From Neurospora intermedia (taxonomy: Eukaryota; Ascomycota; Sordariomycetes; Sordariales; Sordariaceae), in assembly GCA_037102815.1 (NCBI GenBank), contig BTPP01000004.1, positions 2,542,001 to 2,606,000 on the forward strand: a stretch of DNA of 64,000 nucleotides, in the 5' to 3' direction. The notes under the pieces were generated by a model, which was given only the letters and a program-made list of their open reading frames with translations, made no database searches and had not been told where the DNA came from. Positions within the stretch are counted from its first letter, which is position 1. The number at the start of each line of letters is the position of its first letter. Position numbers and translations under genes: made by a program. Of this stretch, positions 34,315-47,700 are shown one piece after another.

Positions 34315-35432
34315 CGTGAATGTGTCGCGGGGTTCTCGCCTGGGGTTGTCGATATCGGGTCTCAGAGAGTTGTGGGAAGTCGGTGGAATTATATACTTGT
34401 ATTAGGGTAAGTTCGTGTGGGCGCAAATCATGGCAGTTGGTGGTGCATATGCAGGTGTTGGGGGTCCTGTTCAATTTCCCGGAATCTCCTCCGCGCGAAA
34501 AAGTTGGAGAATTGTAAATGTGCATGCAGTATTCCGTCGGCGCTGATGTTGACGTATTGATGTACGGTTGGAGGAAGATCGGAGGAAAGTGCAGTCCCAG
34601 AGACGGGACGCGTTCCTTGATCAACACCGGGGTATCAAAAAAGACTGGGTCCTCCAGGCGCGTGGGCTGGAAGTACCTTTGTACCGTAGTGGGACCCCGT
34701 ATGGTAGAATGCGGGGTGAGCCGTCGGCAGGCAAGCCTCTCCGCTCTCGGCAACAGACTTTCAGACGGGAGTGCTGGACCGTGACCCAAGCGAGCCAAGA
34801 TACATACCCTACTGCGTACACTATGTACTCAGATCCAACTGGATCATTCAATGACAACCTAGGTTGTCTGTCACCTGTGTCCGGGCGAATTGCTTGTGAA
34901 CTTGTAGGAGGAAACAATGCTCGATTGCTTTTTCGTAGATTGTTCTTTTCTTTACACCAACGGCTTAGCGTAGTACCTTTACTCCTACTATGCAATAGAG
35001 GCATCCTCAATTCCTCGTCCCCTGACCTGAGTTCCATGTCAACAACACTGTGAAGTTCAAGCTGTTCCTTGTGTCCCTGCCAAGAACCTCATTACGTCAC
35101 GATCTGTAGCTAGCGTAGCGTGGAGGTAACTGGCTGCTGAAGTGGTGAACTGTTCAAGCAGAGAGAGCTTCAAGCTTCCAACCAACGAACGAACGGTATC
35201 ATTCAACAGGATCGACACCTGGTCATACTCATTAGAGAGGTAGCTTATGCTTACTTATTCTACTTCATTGCTTTCCGCCTTTTCGTCCACGAAAAAGTCC
35301 ATGAAGGTGACACAACTACAAAACCTCACATTACTCCGATCCTCCCCTTCTTCACGTCGCATTGCGAACCTCACCACCAAAAGTCCCCGTCACGAAACAC
35401 CAAAAGTCACGACATCACCTCTAACACCAATT
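34315..35432. promoter_or_regulatory. Divergent region between the disordered-protein gene and the FUN14 gene
   Basis: About 1.1 kb between divergent starts. No supported gene. An in-frame ATG at 35247 could extend the FUN14 protein by 62 residues, but that extension is Ser/Thr/Lys-rich and not needed for targeting. Confidence 0.4.
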
Positions 35433-36029
35433 ATGGCCACCCGCATAGCCTGTCGCGCTGCCTTCCGGCGCAACGTTGTGCCCGTCACTCTCGGTCTCAC
35501 AACCACCTTCGCCCTGGCCGCGCGACAACAGCCTTTGAAGCTAGACGCCTTGTCCAGCTCGCAGCAGTCGCGGTCTCTCCATTCCCAGAAAGACAACAAG
35601 GAGGAGTGGTTGAACCCGGAAACGATCAAGCAGCTTTCTAGTGGGAGTTTGAGCGGTATGACTACCACCCAGCTCGGATATTGATTAGTTGTATACGGGA
35701 GGCTAATGTCCACTTGTGCGGCCTTTGCAGGTTTCGCCACCGGTCTTTTGATCAGTGTCTTTTCCAAGACGCTCGTGCTTTTGGCGGGTGTTGGCATGGT
35801 GATAGTTCAGGTGGGCTTTTCAACTTCGTGACAGAAATGGAAGAAAGATGATGTACTGACAAAAGCATTGGAATAGGTTGCATCTCGATACGGCATCGAC
35901 TTGGTAGGCATGTTGCATCTTCGCGACAAGGTGAACTCGTCAAAGATTCTCAAGGCGTTGCAACACAAAATGGCCTTTAAGCTTGCCTTTGCCATAACCT
36001 TTGCTCTTTCTGCTTTCATGTCTTTCTAG
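35433..36029 (+). CDS. FUN14-family mitochondrial membrane protein
   Basis: Three exons (35433-35655, 35731-35810, 35877-36029) encode 151 residues. The start MATRIACRAAFRRNVVP looks like a mitochondrial presequence. The FUN14 core appears as LSSGSLSGFATGLLISVFSKTLVLLAGVGMVIVQVASRYGIDLV, giving the family's glycine-rich membrane segments, and a last segment KLAFAITFALSAFMSF ends the protein. FUN14 proteins sit in the outer mitochondrial membrane; the animal member FUNDC1 is a mitophagy receptor and yeast Fun14 affects lipid handling. No LC3-interaction motif (W/Y/F-x-x-L) is evident near the N terminus, so a receptor role is not supported by the sequence. The introns (75 and 66 bp) keep frame. 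Confidence 0.85.
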
Positions 36030-36600
36030 ATCGAGCAAGGTTCAACGAAGGAGAAAACAATATTAACTCTACACATCAAGATGCATCGATGGCGTATCAC
36101 ATCATCATGGGAGAATTTTGCGGAGTCGGCATCAAGACATGGATGGTAATACGCTGTCTATATGTTGATCATTTTAGGCGTTTTGAAAAACTATCAGATA
36201 TCCAATGTTTGAGACTGTTCTGGTTTTCCAACTTTGAACATCTGACTATCCTCGCTCCTTTCGCTATAGTGAACGACCAATGACCAGCTTCGTGTTGACC
36301 ACTCGGCTTGTGTGCCACAACAGATAGCCATCTGAAAGACATGAGAGCCGCCATACAGCAGCAGCGGCCATGTTAAAAAAAAATCGCTAGATTCCCGGTC
36401 AGCCCTGGCGCAAGGCAGTTTCTGGTATCCTTCGGCACACTCGTCCAGTTGAAAAAACATCCAGTGCAGACTTGATGTGGATGTTCTGTTAAGTCTCATT
36501 CTTATGGGCGGATCCAAAATACTCCAAGGCCCAACACATTTCCAAGCTCTGAGCTTAATCGTCTGGACGGTATTGTTTGAAACTCGGCGTCAAAAACAAC
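36030..36600. other. Convergent 3' region of the FUN14 gene and ampp
   Basis: Nothing gene-like is seen; ordinary base composition with short AT-rich patches that would suit polyadenylation. Confidence 0.45.
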
Positions 36601-38830
36601 CTAAAACGGGCTCGTTTCCCGCAGCAGCCACTCCGTCGTGAGCTGATCTCCATCAAAGTAGCCTGCCATATTCTTCCTAATCTCCTCGTTGGACTTGTTT
36701 AGCCAGTCCTTCTCTTCCTGCGTTAGCAAGCTCTCGTCGATCAGCTTCCTGCAGTAGGGTACCATGGTGACATGCTCGAAGCCCAGATACGGCTTATCGC
36801 CAAACTGGTGCTCCGTCTTTACTTCACGAACAATGGCCAGGTTCTCGATACGGATTCCGTAGTTGCCATCCTCGTAGTAACCGGGCTCGATGGACAGCAC
36901 GTTGCCAGGAGCCAGAGGGACATCGATGTACGCCTTCCGAGTACCAATGCCGATGGGCCCTTCATGGACGTTTAAGAAAGATCCAACTCCGTGGCCAGTT
37001 CCGTGGCGGTAGTCTAGCCCGTATTTCTGGAATCATTGTTAGCCATTCGTGGATATTACCACAAGGAGCAAGTCGTTACTAACCCAGAGAAATTGGCGGG
37101 CCAAGGCGTCCAACGCAAAACCACTAGTTCCCTTGGGGAATACCGCTGTGTCTAGAGCAATGTTGCCCTTAAGAACCAGAGTATAAGACTTCCTCTCGGC
37201 ATCGGTTGGTTGGCCGAAGTGCAGCGTTCTCGTGACATCCGTTGTTCCGTCATAGAATTGTGCGCCTGAGTCGCAGAGATAGATGGCATTAGGGTCAATC
37301 ACGGAGCAGGCGCCCCTTTCGGGCTTGTAGTGAATGATTGCGCCGCTGCGTTCATGTCAGCATCTTCAGGTGAATCGATTTCATACCAGAAACTCACTTT
37401 GGTCCGGTGGAAGAAATGGTATCAAAGGAAAGACCAACAAAGTCGGCTTGTTCGCTTCTGAACTGTTCCAGTTGGTCGGCGGCCTCCACCTCATCGAGTT
37501 TGGCCTTCTTGTTGATTAACTGATCCTCAAGCCAGGCAAAGTACTTGATTAGGGCGGCGCCGTCACGGATGTGACATCTCCTCATGCCTTCAAGTTCCGT
37601 CTCGTTCTTGATGGCCTTTGCGTCCCCAATAGGACTCCTGACCTCGTCCACGTGCTTTTCGCCGCCCAACGCCAACTTAAGAGCCCATGAGGCTTTGTTA
37701 GAAACCAGGTATTTGGTGGGCTTGTCCGACTCGCTAGTACTCTTGGCAGCATTCGCAAGGATCTCGGTGTCCTTGAAGAGATCGTTGTAAGGCTTGATCC
37801 CAGTGCCATTCTCAGCCAAATATTGCTTGACCTCGTCGTTCAATTTTGACTCATCGACGTACAAGGTTGCGCTGTCCTTTGTAACGATGGCGTAAGAGAA
37901 GAAGACGGGGTTGTATGTGATATCGTTGCCGCGCAAGTTGAAAAGCCACGCGATTTCGTCGAGCATGGAAACGACGAAAGCAGCGGCCTTCTTCTTCTCG
38001 AGCTCCTTGCGCAGGTTTGTGAGCTTCTCTGCTGTGCCCTTTCCTGAGTACTTGGCACCAAGCAAGAAGACCGGCTCGCTGGGACGAGGTGGTCGGCTAT
38101 CTCCCCATACAAGATCCACCAGGTTCTCGTTGACGGCCTTCAAGCCTGCGCCGCCGTGCTTCTTGATATCGCCATCGAGCTTGTCGGCTACCGCCGGGGA
38201 AATCAGGGTGGGATCGATGCCAACAGATTTTCCGCCAGCGGATTCGTCTGCTGTCCATTCTTGCCAGGTGGGGACATCTTGGAGCCCGGTCTTGAGCAGG
38301 TGCCAGTTCTCATCCAACTGTTTGGAGGCCTGGTTGAAATAACGACCATCCGTGGCCAAGGCGGCCTTGTCTAGCGTCACGACTGCTGTTCCAGCCGAGC
38401 CAGTGAAACCCGAGATGAAAGCACGGCGGGCGTCGCATTCGGCAATGTACTCGGAGGCATGGCTGTCTTCCGAGGGGACAACTGCGAGATTCCAGAAGGG
38501 TCAGCGGCCAGTGGAATCGTCTTGGCGGAGAACGGCACAGGGCGTACCATAGATGTCAACATTGCGCTCCTTCATGAGAGACCGTAGAGCGGCCAAGCGA
38601 TCCGTTGTGTTGACAGTCATGGTCTCTTGGTCCGAAGCGGCTCTAAGATGTTGGAATAATCTTGATGTGAGAGAGAATGCTCTGGTCGAACGTGACGGCT
38701 GAGGGAAGGCAGTCAAGGCCCTGGGCAGATTATGTAGAACCCTGGCGGCTTGGGAGCGGCTGGCTGGTCGGGGGACAGAAGACGCAACTGCTGTCAGGCA
38801 AGAAGAGGGAAGGGACCAAAAATTACGCAT
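36601..38830 (-). CDS. ampp: Xaa-Pro aminopeptidase P
   Basis: Four exons (38548-38830, 37398-38481, 37084-37345, 36601-37026) encode 684 residues from the first ATG, or 614 from the internal ATG at Met71 ([14 protein letters not shown]). Three-domain M24B architecture: creatinase-like domains ([30 protein letters not shown]) then the pita-bread domain with metal ligands in [18 protein letters not shown] (Asp, Asp), [17 protein letters not shown] (His), [18 protein letters not shown] (Glu) and the final Glu in [10 protein letters not shown] context. It removes the N-terminal residue before proline, using manganese. The first 70 residues are Arg/Ser/Ala-rich, like a mitochondrial presequence, so two forms from two starts are plausible (inference). 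A transposon begins 197 bp upstream. Confidence 0.95.
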
Positions 38831-39026
38831 GGAGAGGAGAGGAGTGTTCCCGTAACGTCGTAAGGACCGGGCAGAGGGGGGCGGTGGTTTTATAGGATAG
38901 CAGCTACCGAGAAGCTATCACTTAGGTTGACTTGGACGAATGGAAGAGTCAAGTTTGGGGACTTCTACTTTGGGCGTAGTTGGTGGACAGGTACCTCTAC
39001 ACAGCACGTCCAGTCGCAACGTTCTG

Positions 39027-39090
39027 TTCCCACACTCAATCGCCTGTGCAGTCTTGGCAAGAGGTGTGTGCGTGCACACACACACACACC
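39027..39090 (+). repeat. Left terminal inverted repeat of copy 2
   Basis: Essentially identical to the left end of copy 1, including the CA run of 7, although the interiors have diverged strongly. It lies about 200 bp upstream of the ampp start. Confidence 0.93.
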
Positions 39091-39359
39091 GCATTTGACA
39101 AATCTAGCCATTTGACATCGCTTTACACGACTCAACTCAATCGTTTAACATCGAAATCTAGCCAAAACTAATACAAAAAATCGATATTTTAATACTCTAC
39201 GTTATACAATTATCTATTTTAATATTTATATTGTCTTTTAAATTATTATTAATATAGTACATTATCCCAACACCCATTAGAAGGTATTAATAATTATAAT
39301 ACTAATAAATAACGAATATCCTAATAACGTTATTAAAATTATTAATATAAGTATAAAGA

Positions 39360-40379
39360 ATACATAGAAGTATAAACGTACTTTATTAAATATTAGTAAA
39401 GTATTTCTACCGTTGCGAACTCCCTAAAATACTAGAAAGCTTCCTATATAGGCGCTTAAAATATATTATATATAATATTACTCCCTATACTTTATTAATT
39501 ATAATTAATATTATAAAGGAAGTTATAAACCTCTTTATATTAAAACCCGATTTATATTTCAATAAAATCTATACCTTTTTAACTAACGAATATAATATAT
39601 ATATTTCAATTAAAACTATATAGTAGTACTTTCAATAAAATAAATAGAAGAAGAAGCGATTCTATATAAAGGTATTACAATAATCCTCTATATTAGTAAT
39701 TAAATAAATAGTAAAGATCTTTTTATTTATTATAGAGATATTTATATTCTATAACGAATTTAGTATAAATTGAAGGGACGGCGTTCGTTATACTAATTAG
39801 GCACCCTACGGCGTTATTACGATAGTATTAAGCAAATTCGTACGTAGTACGTAGTATTACCTCCTTTTAATTATTATAATAAATAGATTATTTAATATAC
39901 TAGTATTTAGAGGTATAACGGATTTAATTAGGGTTTGGGATTGGATAGTAAAATACTTATTCCCTAAAATAAATTTATTTCCCGGTTATAATAATATTTT
40001 AGTAATAAATAATACTAGTTAATACCCCCATACCGAATTCTAATACGCATATAATTAGAAGGGGGTTCTATTATAGTATTTACCGCCGTACTCTCCTAAA
40101 TTTAACTCTATTGAAATATATTTTAGCGATTTTAAATAGTAATTTAAGTAAGTATATTATAATAAAAGTAGTAATAAAATATTAGACAACGATTTTATTA
40201 TATTTTTTAAGCGATTAGCGTAAGATGTGGGGTATAGAATATAATAAATTCGTAATTATTTTAAAAATACGAAGCTAATAATAGAACGATTTAACAATAT
40301 TAATAAAGAATATAGGGAACTATATATTAACGAACTAATTAAATATAGAGAGACGGGTATTATATTTAGGCGGCGGTAG
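39360..40379 (+). pseudogene. Degenerate transposase, copy 2
   Basis: It aligns along its length with the copy 1 transposase relic at 17060-18079, with further C-to-T and G-to-A changes on both strands and more stops. No open frame longer than about 60 codons survives. Confidence 0.7.
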
Positions 40380-40429
40380 AAAATATAAGTAGGAGTAATA
40401 GATTTATAGGTATTCAATTAAATTATATA

Positions 40430-40495
40430 CTAAAAATACTAGAAATACTAGAAATATTAAAAGTACTAGAAGTACTAAAAGTACTATAAATCGTA
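40430..40495 (+). repeat. Short tandem repeat between the transposon genes, copy 2
   Basis: The counterpart of the 18124-18215 array, with units such as atactagaa and agtactaga. It has fewer recognisable units because of transitions and probable unit loss. Confidence 0.6.
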
Positions 40496-40599
40496 TTTAT
40501 TTATATAATAATATTAAAATACTAAAAACCCCCTCTTTCACTATAAATCGACTCGTAATATTATTATCCCTCGCTAGGACCGTTAGTAGTAGTACTACC

Positions 40600-42756
40600 C
40601 GCTATAGAAGTAAGAATTCTAATAATATTATACTCGAGTATAATATTAAATCGCAGGTTTAAAGTATATATTAATTAATTAAATTATAATAATAGGGGTT
40701 AGAAGGTATATTTACTATAGTTTAATTATATTACTAGTACTATATATTTAATTTTAAAGAAGTTTTTAATACCGTCCTTAAATATTGTATAGAAATCGTA
40801 ATTGAACCCTAGCCTCGTAAACTACTCTACCGGCTACTCTCTAAACACGAGTATATTAAGCAGCGCCTCTTTATTCCAGAGCTTATTCTTTAAAGTAAAT
40901 AGAATTCTATATACTAATATTACTTTAATTAATAATTTAATATAGTAATACTTATAGAACGCCTTAAAGAATTTAGTAATAACCTTTTTAATTAACCGAT
41001 TAGGTAAGGCGGGGGGTAATAGTAACGAATAAAAATTAAAAATCGAAGGTATAAGCGGATATAGTATAAATAATTCTCCAATTTCCGCTAGGGATTTTCT
41101 AGTCTCCTCCTTACCTTTATCCTCTTTGCCCGTTACCAATAGCGGTACAATTAACGGTAGTACTAATAATTAAATAAAAATTATAATTATTATAAAGATA
41201 GAAGGAAGGTTAGTATTAGTATTAACGCGCCTAGTAGCGAAAGTTTTGCAGTCGGTCGGGTACCTATAGAATATAGTAATAAAATACTTTAATAGTATAT
41301 ACGAATCGATAGTTACTATTTTACTTAGTAGGGGGAGAACGCCCGCTATATTATAATTATAATTACTAGCAATTACCAAATTAGTAATAAAACCGCCGGC
41401 GGTATAAGGTAACTAAATTTAATAATATTAAAAGTAGGGAGAGAAATATTAGTATAGTAGTAAGTATAGTAAATATAGGGGAGGAGGGTATAGCTAGTAT
41501 AAACTTTTAAAATCGTCCCTCCTTAATATAGTTTATAATAGACTATTTATAATCTTTGTATTAGCACTACTATTACTACTATTAATATTATTAATAATAT
41601 TAATATTAACTGGTAGATTATTACTTCCTCCCTTATATTTACTATTATTATTACCAATACTAAAGGCGGCTACTACCTTATTACTTAATATATTTCGTAT
41701 TAATTCAAATAGTAGGCTAATTACTATAACCTTCCCTAACGATATAGTATATACTTACTTATTTATATCTTTAATGTTAAAGTTATAATAGGTTATATTC
41801 CTATTTATAATATAATATATTTAATATTTAATAGCTTTATTATAATTCTTATATTTATAGCTAAAACTATACGCCTATACTTGTACCAACTCCTAATATA
41901 TAATACTATATAGCTTTACCCCCGTATACTCCTCTTACTACTAGTCTTCTTCTAAATTCTTTTCAACTTCTACTAGTATAATATTTATTATAACGCATTT
42001 AAACTTCTCAGTACCGGCTAAAATCCGTAACCCTTATAACGACGGCGTATCGACTATTTGTAAGGTAGAAGTAATAAAAAGATTAATTAAATTACGAGAA
42101 GGGGTAGGAATAGAAAGTATATTACTACGGGAAAATAGGGTAGTAGGGATTTCACTAACGGGCGGGTCGACCAACCGAAATTTAAATAATATAGTAAAAT
42201 AATAGTACTAACTAATATAATAGAAGTATAATTTTATAATAGTTTTATACTTAAGGTTATTATACCCGTTATAAAAATCCTTCCTAAAGATAATTTTATT
42301 ATATATAATAACCCGAACGCGGCGGTTATTGTAAATAGCGGCGGTATATATAATATTATATAAAAAAACTAGCTACTTTATCCCTACAACTATATTATTA
42401 TTAATAACGTTTTATATATAATTTTACTATATATATATAATCTCCTTAAATAGTAATATTCTAAACTATTATTCGTAGAGCTCGCTATTATTTTATTTAA
42501 CTTCAACCTTTTAAAATAAATTAAAGTCTTTAATAGGGGGTAATTTATTACGGTTAGTAGTAATATATAAATTAACTATATTAAATTAAACTTATATTAA
42601 ATTAGGGTATTTAAAACGTAGCGGTAGCGGCGGCGGTATTAAAGCGACCGGTTTACGGGTAGCGCAGGGTTGGACCGGTAGCGCCGAAGTAATTAACTTA
42701 ATTAGGGAAACTATATTACTATCGTCGTTGCCTAATAAATAGAACAAAATATTGAG
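40600..42756 (-). pseudogene. Degenerate second transposon gene, copy 2 (C-terminal and central part)
   Basis: Corresponds to copy 1 positions about 18310-20490. The open piece 40834-41139 preserves the ELFILYPLIPSIFNF end region. The N-terminal remainder is beyond the LTR insertion, at 60395-60780. Confidence 0.6.
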
Positions 42757-43053
42757 TGTCACGGCACGTAGACTAGGCAAGTGGCTAGTACTGCTAATTT
42801 AACGAATGTAATAAATAATTAACTATAAGGAGTAAAAAGGAAGGTAGAGTGCTGGCTCTAGCTGGCACGACTAAATAGAAGAAGGAAGTGGGTCCCAGAA
42901 GGGGATACAGCCAATCAGACACTACGGGTGGATGTAATAAGAATATACCCAACTAGAGACCTCAAATATAAACACTGGCTAACGGGAGTAGTCTTAGCAG
43001 TCTTGGCAAGACCCAGCAAGCAATATAGCAAACAGTCTGGCTCAGCCATAACA
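42757..43053 (-). repeat. LTR of element A, left copy (297 bp)
   Basis: Begins TGTCACGGCACG and ends CATAACA. It is the same length as the copy at 60093-60389, with about two dozen differences, all transitions. Confidence 0.93.
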
Positions 43054-44384
43054 TTACCCCCCCCCGCGGAAGAAAGACTCAGACCCAGAGTCGACCAGAA
43101 CCACCAGAATCCATCAATCCACGTAACCATCAAGGTACTTATAGAGCCTCAACCCAGTTCTATATCCTCGGGACTAATTAATACTAATTAGTCTAAATCG
43201 CGACCCTATTTAGCTAATCTATTGCTATAATGTATACGCTCCAGCTTGCGCTCAAAATCTTTTAATAAATAAGAAGCGCGAGAATCGTAACTTAAAATAA
43301 AATCGTTATCGTCATCGTCATTATTAACGTCATCGTCATCGTACAAAGCTACGACTGTATTAAACTGGGCGCGAGAAATTGAAGCTGAGGGAACTGTAGC
43401 CGTAGTACCGGGAGGTAGAGCCTTATTAATATTATTGTATTTCTGCAAAGTGCAGCCTCCTCCCAAGTCAATCGAGCCAATAGTATTGAGATAAGCGTAA
43501 ATAGCATTAATATCTATCGCCTCTTTGTCCTTACTAGCGCTGTATTTACCAAAGAAGTAAATAGAACTAAGAACCTCTTTCAACTTATCGATATAATCTA
43601 TATAAATAATTAGCTAAGGACGAATCTATAGCGCTCGCTTACGAATCTCCTTATTAAGAACCTAGCGGAGGAAAGAGATTTTTGTAGGCTCGGACCAGGT
43701 ATTGGCTTGCGCTTTATAAAGTAACCGCTCAAACTTTATAATAAATACACTAAACGGATCTTTATATTATTAAGTAGTATACAAGGCGGCTTCGGCTTAC
43801 TAAACTTTATTAGGATTATTGTAGATACGGGCCAACTAATTAAAAAGAGTTTAGGGGTTAAAGACGTTACTATTAGAAAATTAAATTAATTGCAATATAA
43901 CTAAAGCCTAAATCTTTCTATTAAAGTAGGAGTAAATATAAAAGAATTACGTTTTAATATTACTAATAGCTTTACTATTAAGCCTAAACTTAATACGAAT
44001 TATAGATAGCCAAATTTTAAAAGAAAAGTTAACTCTAGTAAATTTATCGGTATTAAGCAACTTTACTTTGGGGGTAAATGCCTTACCTACGGTCTTAATT
44101 AATAAAAAGAGCTTCTTATTTAAAACGTTTATATCGGAAAGTATACTTTAAATAGTCTTTTCTATACGTTAGATCGAAATATTGTAATTCTAAAGAACTT
44201 ACTCTAGCGTAGGCGCAATCTATTACTAATTTTAGTCCGCCATTATAAAGGATTACTAAAGTCAATAGGTCGAATAAGAGTTATTATATAAAAAGGCGCA
44301 CTTTAGCTATAGTAGACCAAATAAGATAGTAACGGCTATCGAAATAAAGAAGAGAAAAAATAGGTGCCTTCGAGGGGTGGTAGG

Positions 44385-44539
44385 TGTCATGGCATGGCTG
44401 GACAGCACCGGCCACTAGGCATTAGGGTGCTGTAATACATCGGATGGAATAAGGCTCAGGCTCTTATCGATAGGATTGTACGGATTGGAAAGGTGGTAGC
44501 GAGCGGCAGATTTGGCTTATATGCCCAAATCCGCAACGC
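44385..44539 (+). repeat. LTR of element B, left copy, first half
   Basis: Begins TGTCATGGCATGG. It is interrupted after AACGC by element C. Confidence 0.92.
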
Positions 44540-44797
44540 TATTACGGGCAAAGGGTAGATAGTAGATGTGATTATACGTAATTATACGAAGGAGAAAGGA
44601 AGAGAAGTGTACAGCCAAGTGCCCGGAAGGCTAGCCTTATAAAGCCGACCGCCGACGGGTTTGACCGACCCGCGGTAGGCAGCGTTCTAACTAATTAATT
44701 ACCGGCAATTCGCCGGCAGTAATAATAGCGTATAATAATTTTAGAAGCTGCTATATACTAGTACTAAGTATAAAGTATATAGGTTAGCCCTATAATA
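44540..44797 (-). repeat. LTR of element C, left copy (258 bp)
   Basis: Begins TATTACGGGCAAAGGG and ends AGCCCTATAATA. For the minus-strand element this is the 3' LTR. Only transitions separate it from the other copy as far as I compared. Confidence 0.92.
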
Positions 44798-47700
44798 TTT
44801 CCCCGGACTAAAAGAAGCTATATAATTAACTAATATTATATAAAATAATAGAAATCCCTATTAAACGAACGGTCCGCTCTCGAAAAGCCTTTACTGCTAC
44901 TAGTAATTATCGTTATAACCTCCGCTGTAGAGCTAGAACCTCCCGCTCTACCTCCTTCTCCTTCTCCTTCCGCCTTTTTTCTACTATTGCCTAAGTTAGT
45001 AAGTATAGCGCTTCTAAGTATCCGTTATAGAAGGCCCGTATAATATTGGGGGCTATAAATATATTAGTATATAGCTATTATAATAGCGTATATAGGGGTG
45101 CCTAAATAATGAAGTATTCCTAATAACCCTTATCGTTCTTCCGGTATTTATCGATCCTTTCAAATTCGTATTCTATAGAATCCTCCCTATTATCGGTCCT
45201 CCTTATAGTTCGGCTATAATTAGCGCGAATGTTCTATTCTTCTACGTCCGTCTATCCCGGTAAACCTTCTTCGTCCTACAATTTAATTTTACTAATGTAG
45301 AATGTTGGGCTATATTTTATATTAATTAGGAGTTTAAGTATAATTTAATAACTATTTACTTTAAAGATTTCGAACGGTCCCTTAAAGAGGGGTATAAATT
45401 TAGTATAGGGGCGGCCGATATTAAGGTTTTTAGTATTAAGAAGGACCCTATCCCTCTTCTTATATTTTAATATATTTAATTAATAAGTATTTGTATTATC
45501 CTTATAGTACTATTAGGTTTATTATATTTAATTCGTAACGAAATTTAATATTTATTTAAACCGGTTAATTAGCTTATTAATTTTAAAATATTCAATTTAT
45601 TATACTGCTAATATTTCTAGCGGGTATAATTTAATTAATTTAATACCTATATAGGGGTAGAAACCGTAATTAATAAAGAAGGGGGAAATACTAGTAGTTT
45701 TAAAAACTAAATTATTCCTAATAAATTCTGCAATTAATAATTAATTTACTTAATTGTTCTATACTTAATTAATATAGAAGCGAAGGTATTTCTCTATTTT
45801 AATATTAATATATTTAATCTAGCTATTAATAGTAGGGTAAAAAATAGAGGAGGGCTTAAGGGCAACCTCTAATTGTAATAATAGGGCTCTCTAAAATTAT
45901 AAAATAAATTAAGTGTCGTAATTAAAGATAATAGAGTCTAATAATTTATAAATACTATAGATTCTCTCTATAAAATATTCTACTAATTCCTCTGCTATTA
46001 AGCCTACGGTAGGGATATAATATTGCATCTTTATTAATTAATTAATAATAATAATAATATATTTAAAATCTTATCTACAACGTAGATAGAGTATAAGCGG
46101 AGTAATATAATCGACTAAAATATCCCTCTATAGTATAAATAATATTACTAATAATTTTAAAAAACTATAGGGGGCGTATTATAATAATTTAGATTTAATA
46201 TATATTAAATAAGCTTTATAATACAACCGGATTGTAGCGTATATTCCTAATTAAAAGAAAGAATATAATAATAGTAAGTAGGTCTTTTTGCGACCCGGGT
46301 AGTTAACGGCGGACGAATTATAAATACGTTGGAGGAGCGAGAAATAAAGTTCTATATTAATAGGGTTGATAAAAATAGCGTTATAAAAGTATATCCGTCT
46401 TTAAACCGTTCGATATTCGGTGAAGGGGATTTATTTTATATAGTTTTTAATTTTTTTAAATTATATTCGATAGTTAGGGTCCGATAAGTATATAATAATA
46501 TTTTAAAGTATTATCGACTTTTTGTAACCCTCCGTTACTAAATTATTTATTAACTTCTTATTTAATACTTCTAAATTGTAAATATATTTAGTATTAATAT
46601 TAACTTCCTTACCCTTATCTTCTAGAACGAATATTCTATTAACGAAAATATTATAATTGAATAAAACTTTATTTTTAGTTAGTAGCCTCTTATTAACTTT
46701 ATTTTTAAATAAATTTTCTAACTTCCTACTCAGTACGTTAGGATATACTTATAAAAATCTAAAGCGGTATTTAATTATAAAGTTAAAATAGGAGAAGAAT
46801 TAAAACTAATATATATAATAAGAGGTAAATTATTTATTAATAATAAAGGTCTTTAAACTTTTATAGTTAGTAAGGACTTCGAACGGTTCTTAAGTACCCT
46901 CTAATTTAGAGCGCTACTCTTCAAGGGCTTTAATAATAGCGAACAACTTTTTATTATAAATATTGTAATTATATTCGGCCGAAGAGTATCGTTAATTAAA
47001 ATAAACAACCGGGTATAAAACTCCCTTTTTATTATACTAGAATAATATACTACTATAGGCCTAATTCGAAGCGTCCGTCTCAATAACGGTCTATTTAGAT
47101 TAATTGTAAATTTGAAGTACTAAATTACTATTAAAGGCCTTTTTAAAGGCTTTAAAGGACTTTTAATATTAGTCGGTCTATTACTAATTAACCGACTTCT
47201 TTATTAATTCGTATAACGGACTAATAATAATCGAAAAGTATTTAATAAATTGTTAATAGAAATTAATAAAGCCTAAGAAGTACTATAATGCTCTCTTAAT
47301 CTTTAGAACTTCCTAAATTACAACGGCGGAAACCTTATTGAGGTCTATTTCAAATCCTCCCAATATAATAATTAAATTTAAGTATTTTATTCTTATAATA
47401 TAGAATTTACACTTATTAATATCGATTTAAAGTCCTACTTAAATTATCCGCTAAAGGACCTCCTTAATGTAGTTTTCGTAATCTACTTTATTATTTAAAT
47501 AAATTAGGACGTTATTAAAATATATTATTATATATATATTAAAGATATTATATAGAACGTTATTAATATAGTTCTAGAACGTCCCTAAGGCGCTTTAAAG
47601 ACCGAACGGATAGATAATAGATTTGTAAAGGCTGAAACGGGTTATAAATATAGTTAACCATTTATATCCTTCCTTTACGTAGATTCTATTAAATATAATA

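Noticed and set aside
35247-35432. Upstream in-frame start for the FUN14 gene
   Set aside because: It adds 62 residues without a family match, while the internal ATG at 35433 begins directly with a presequence-like segment.
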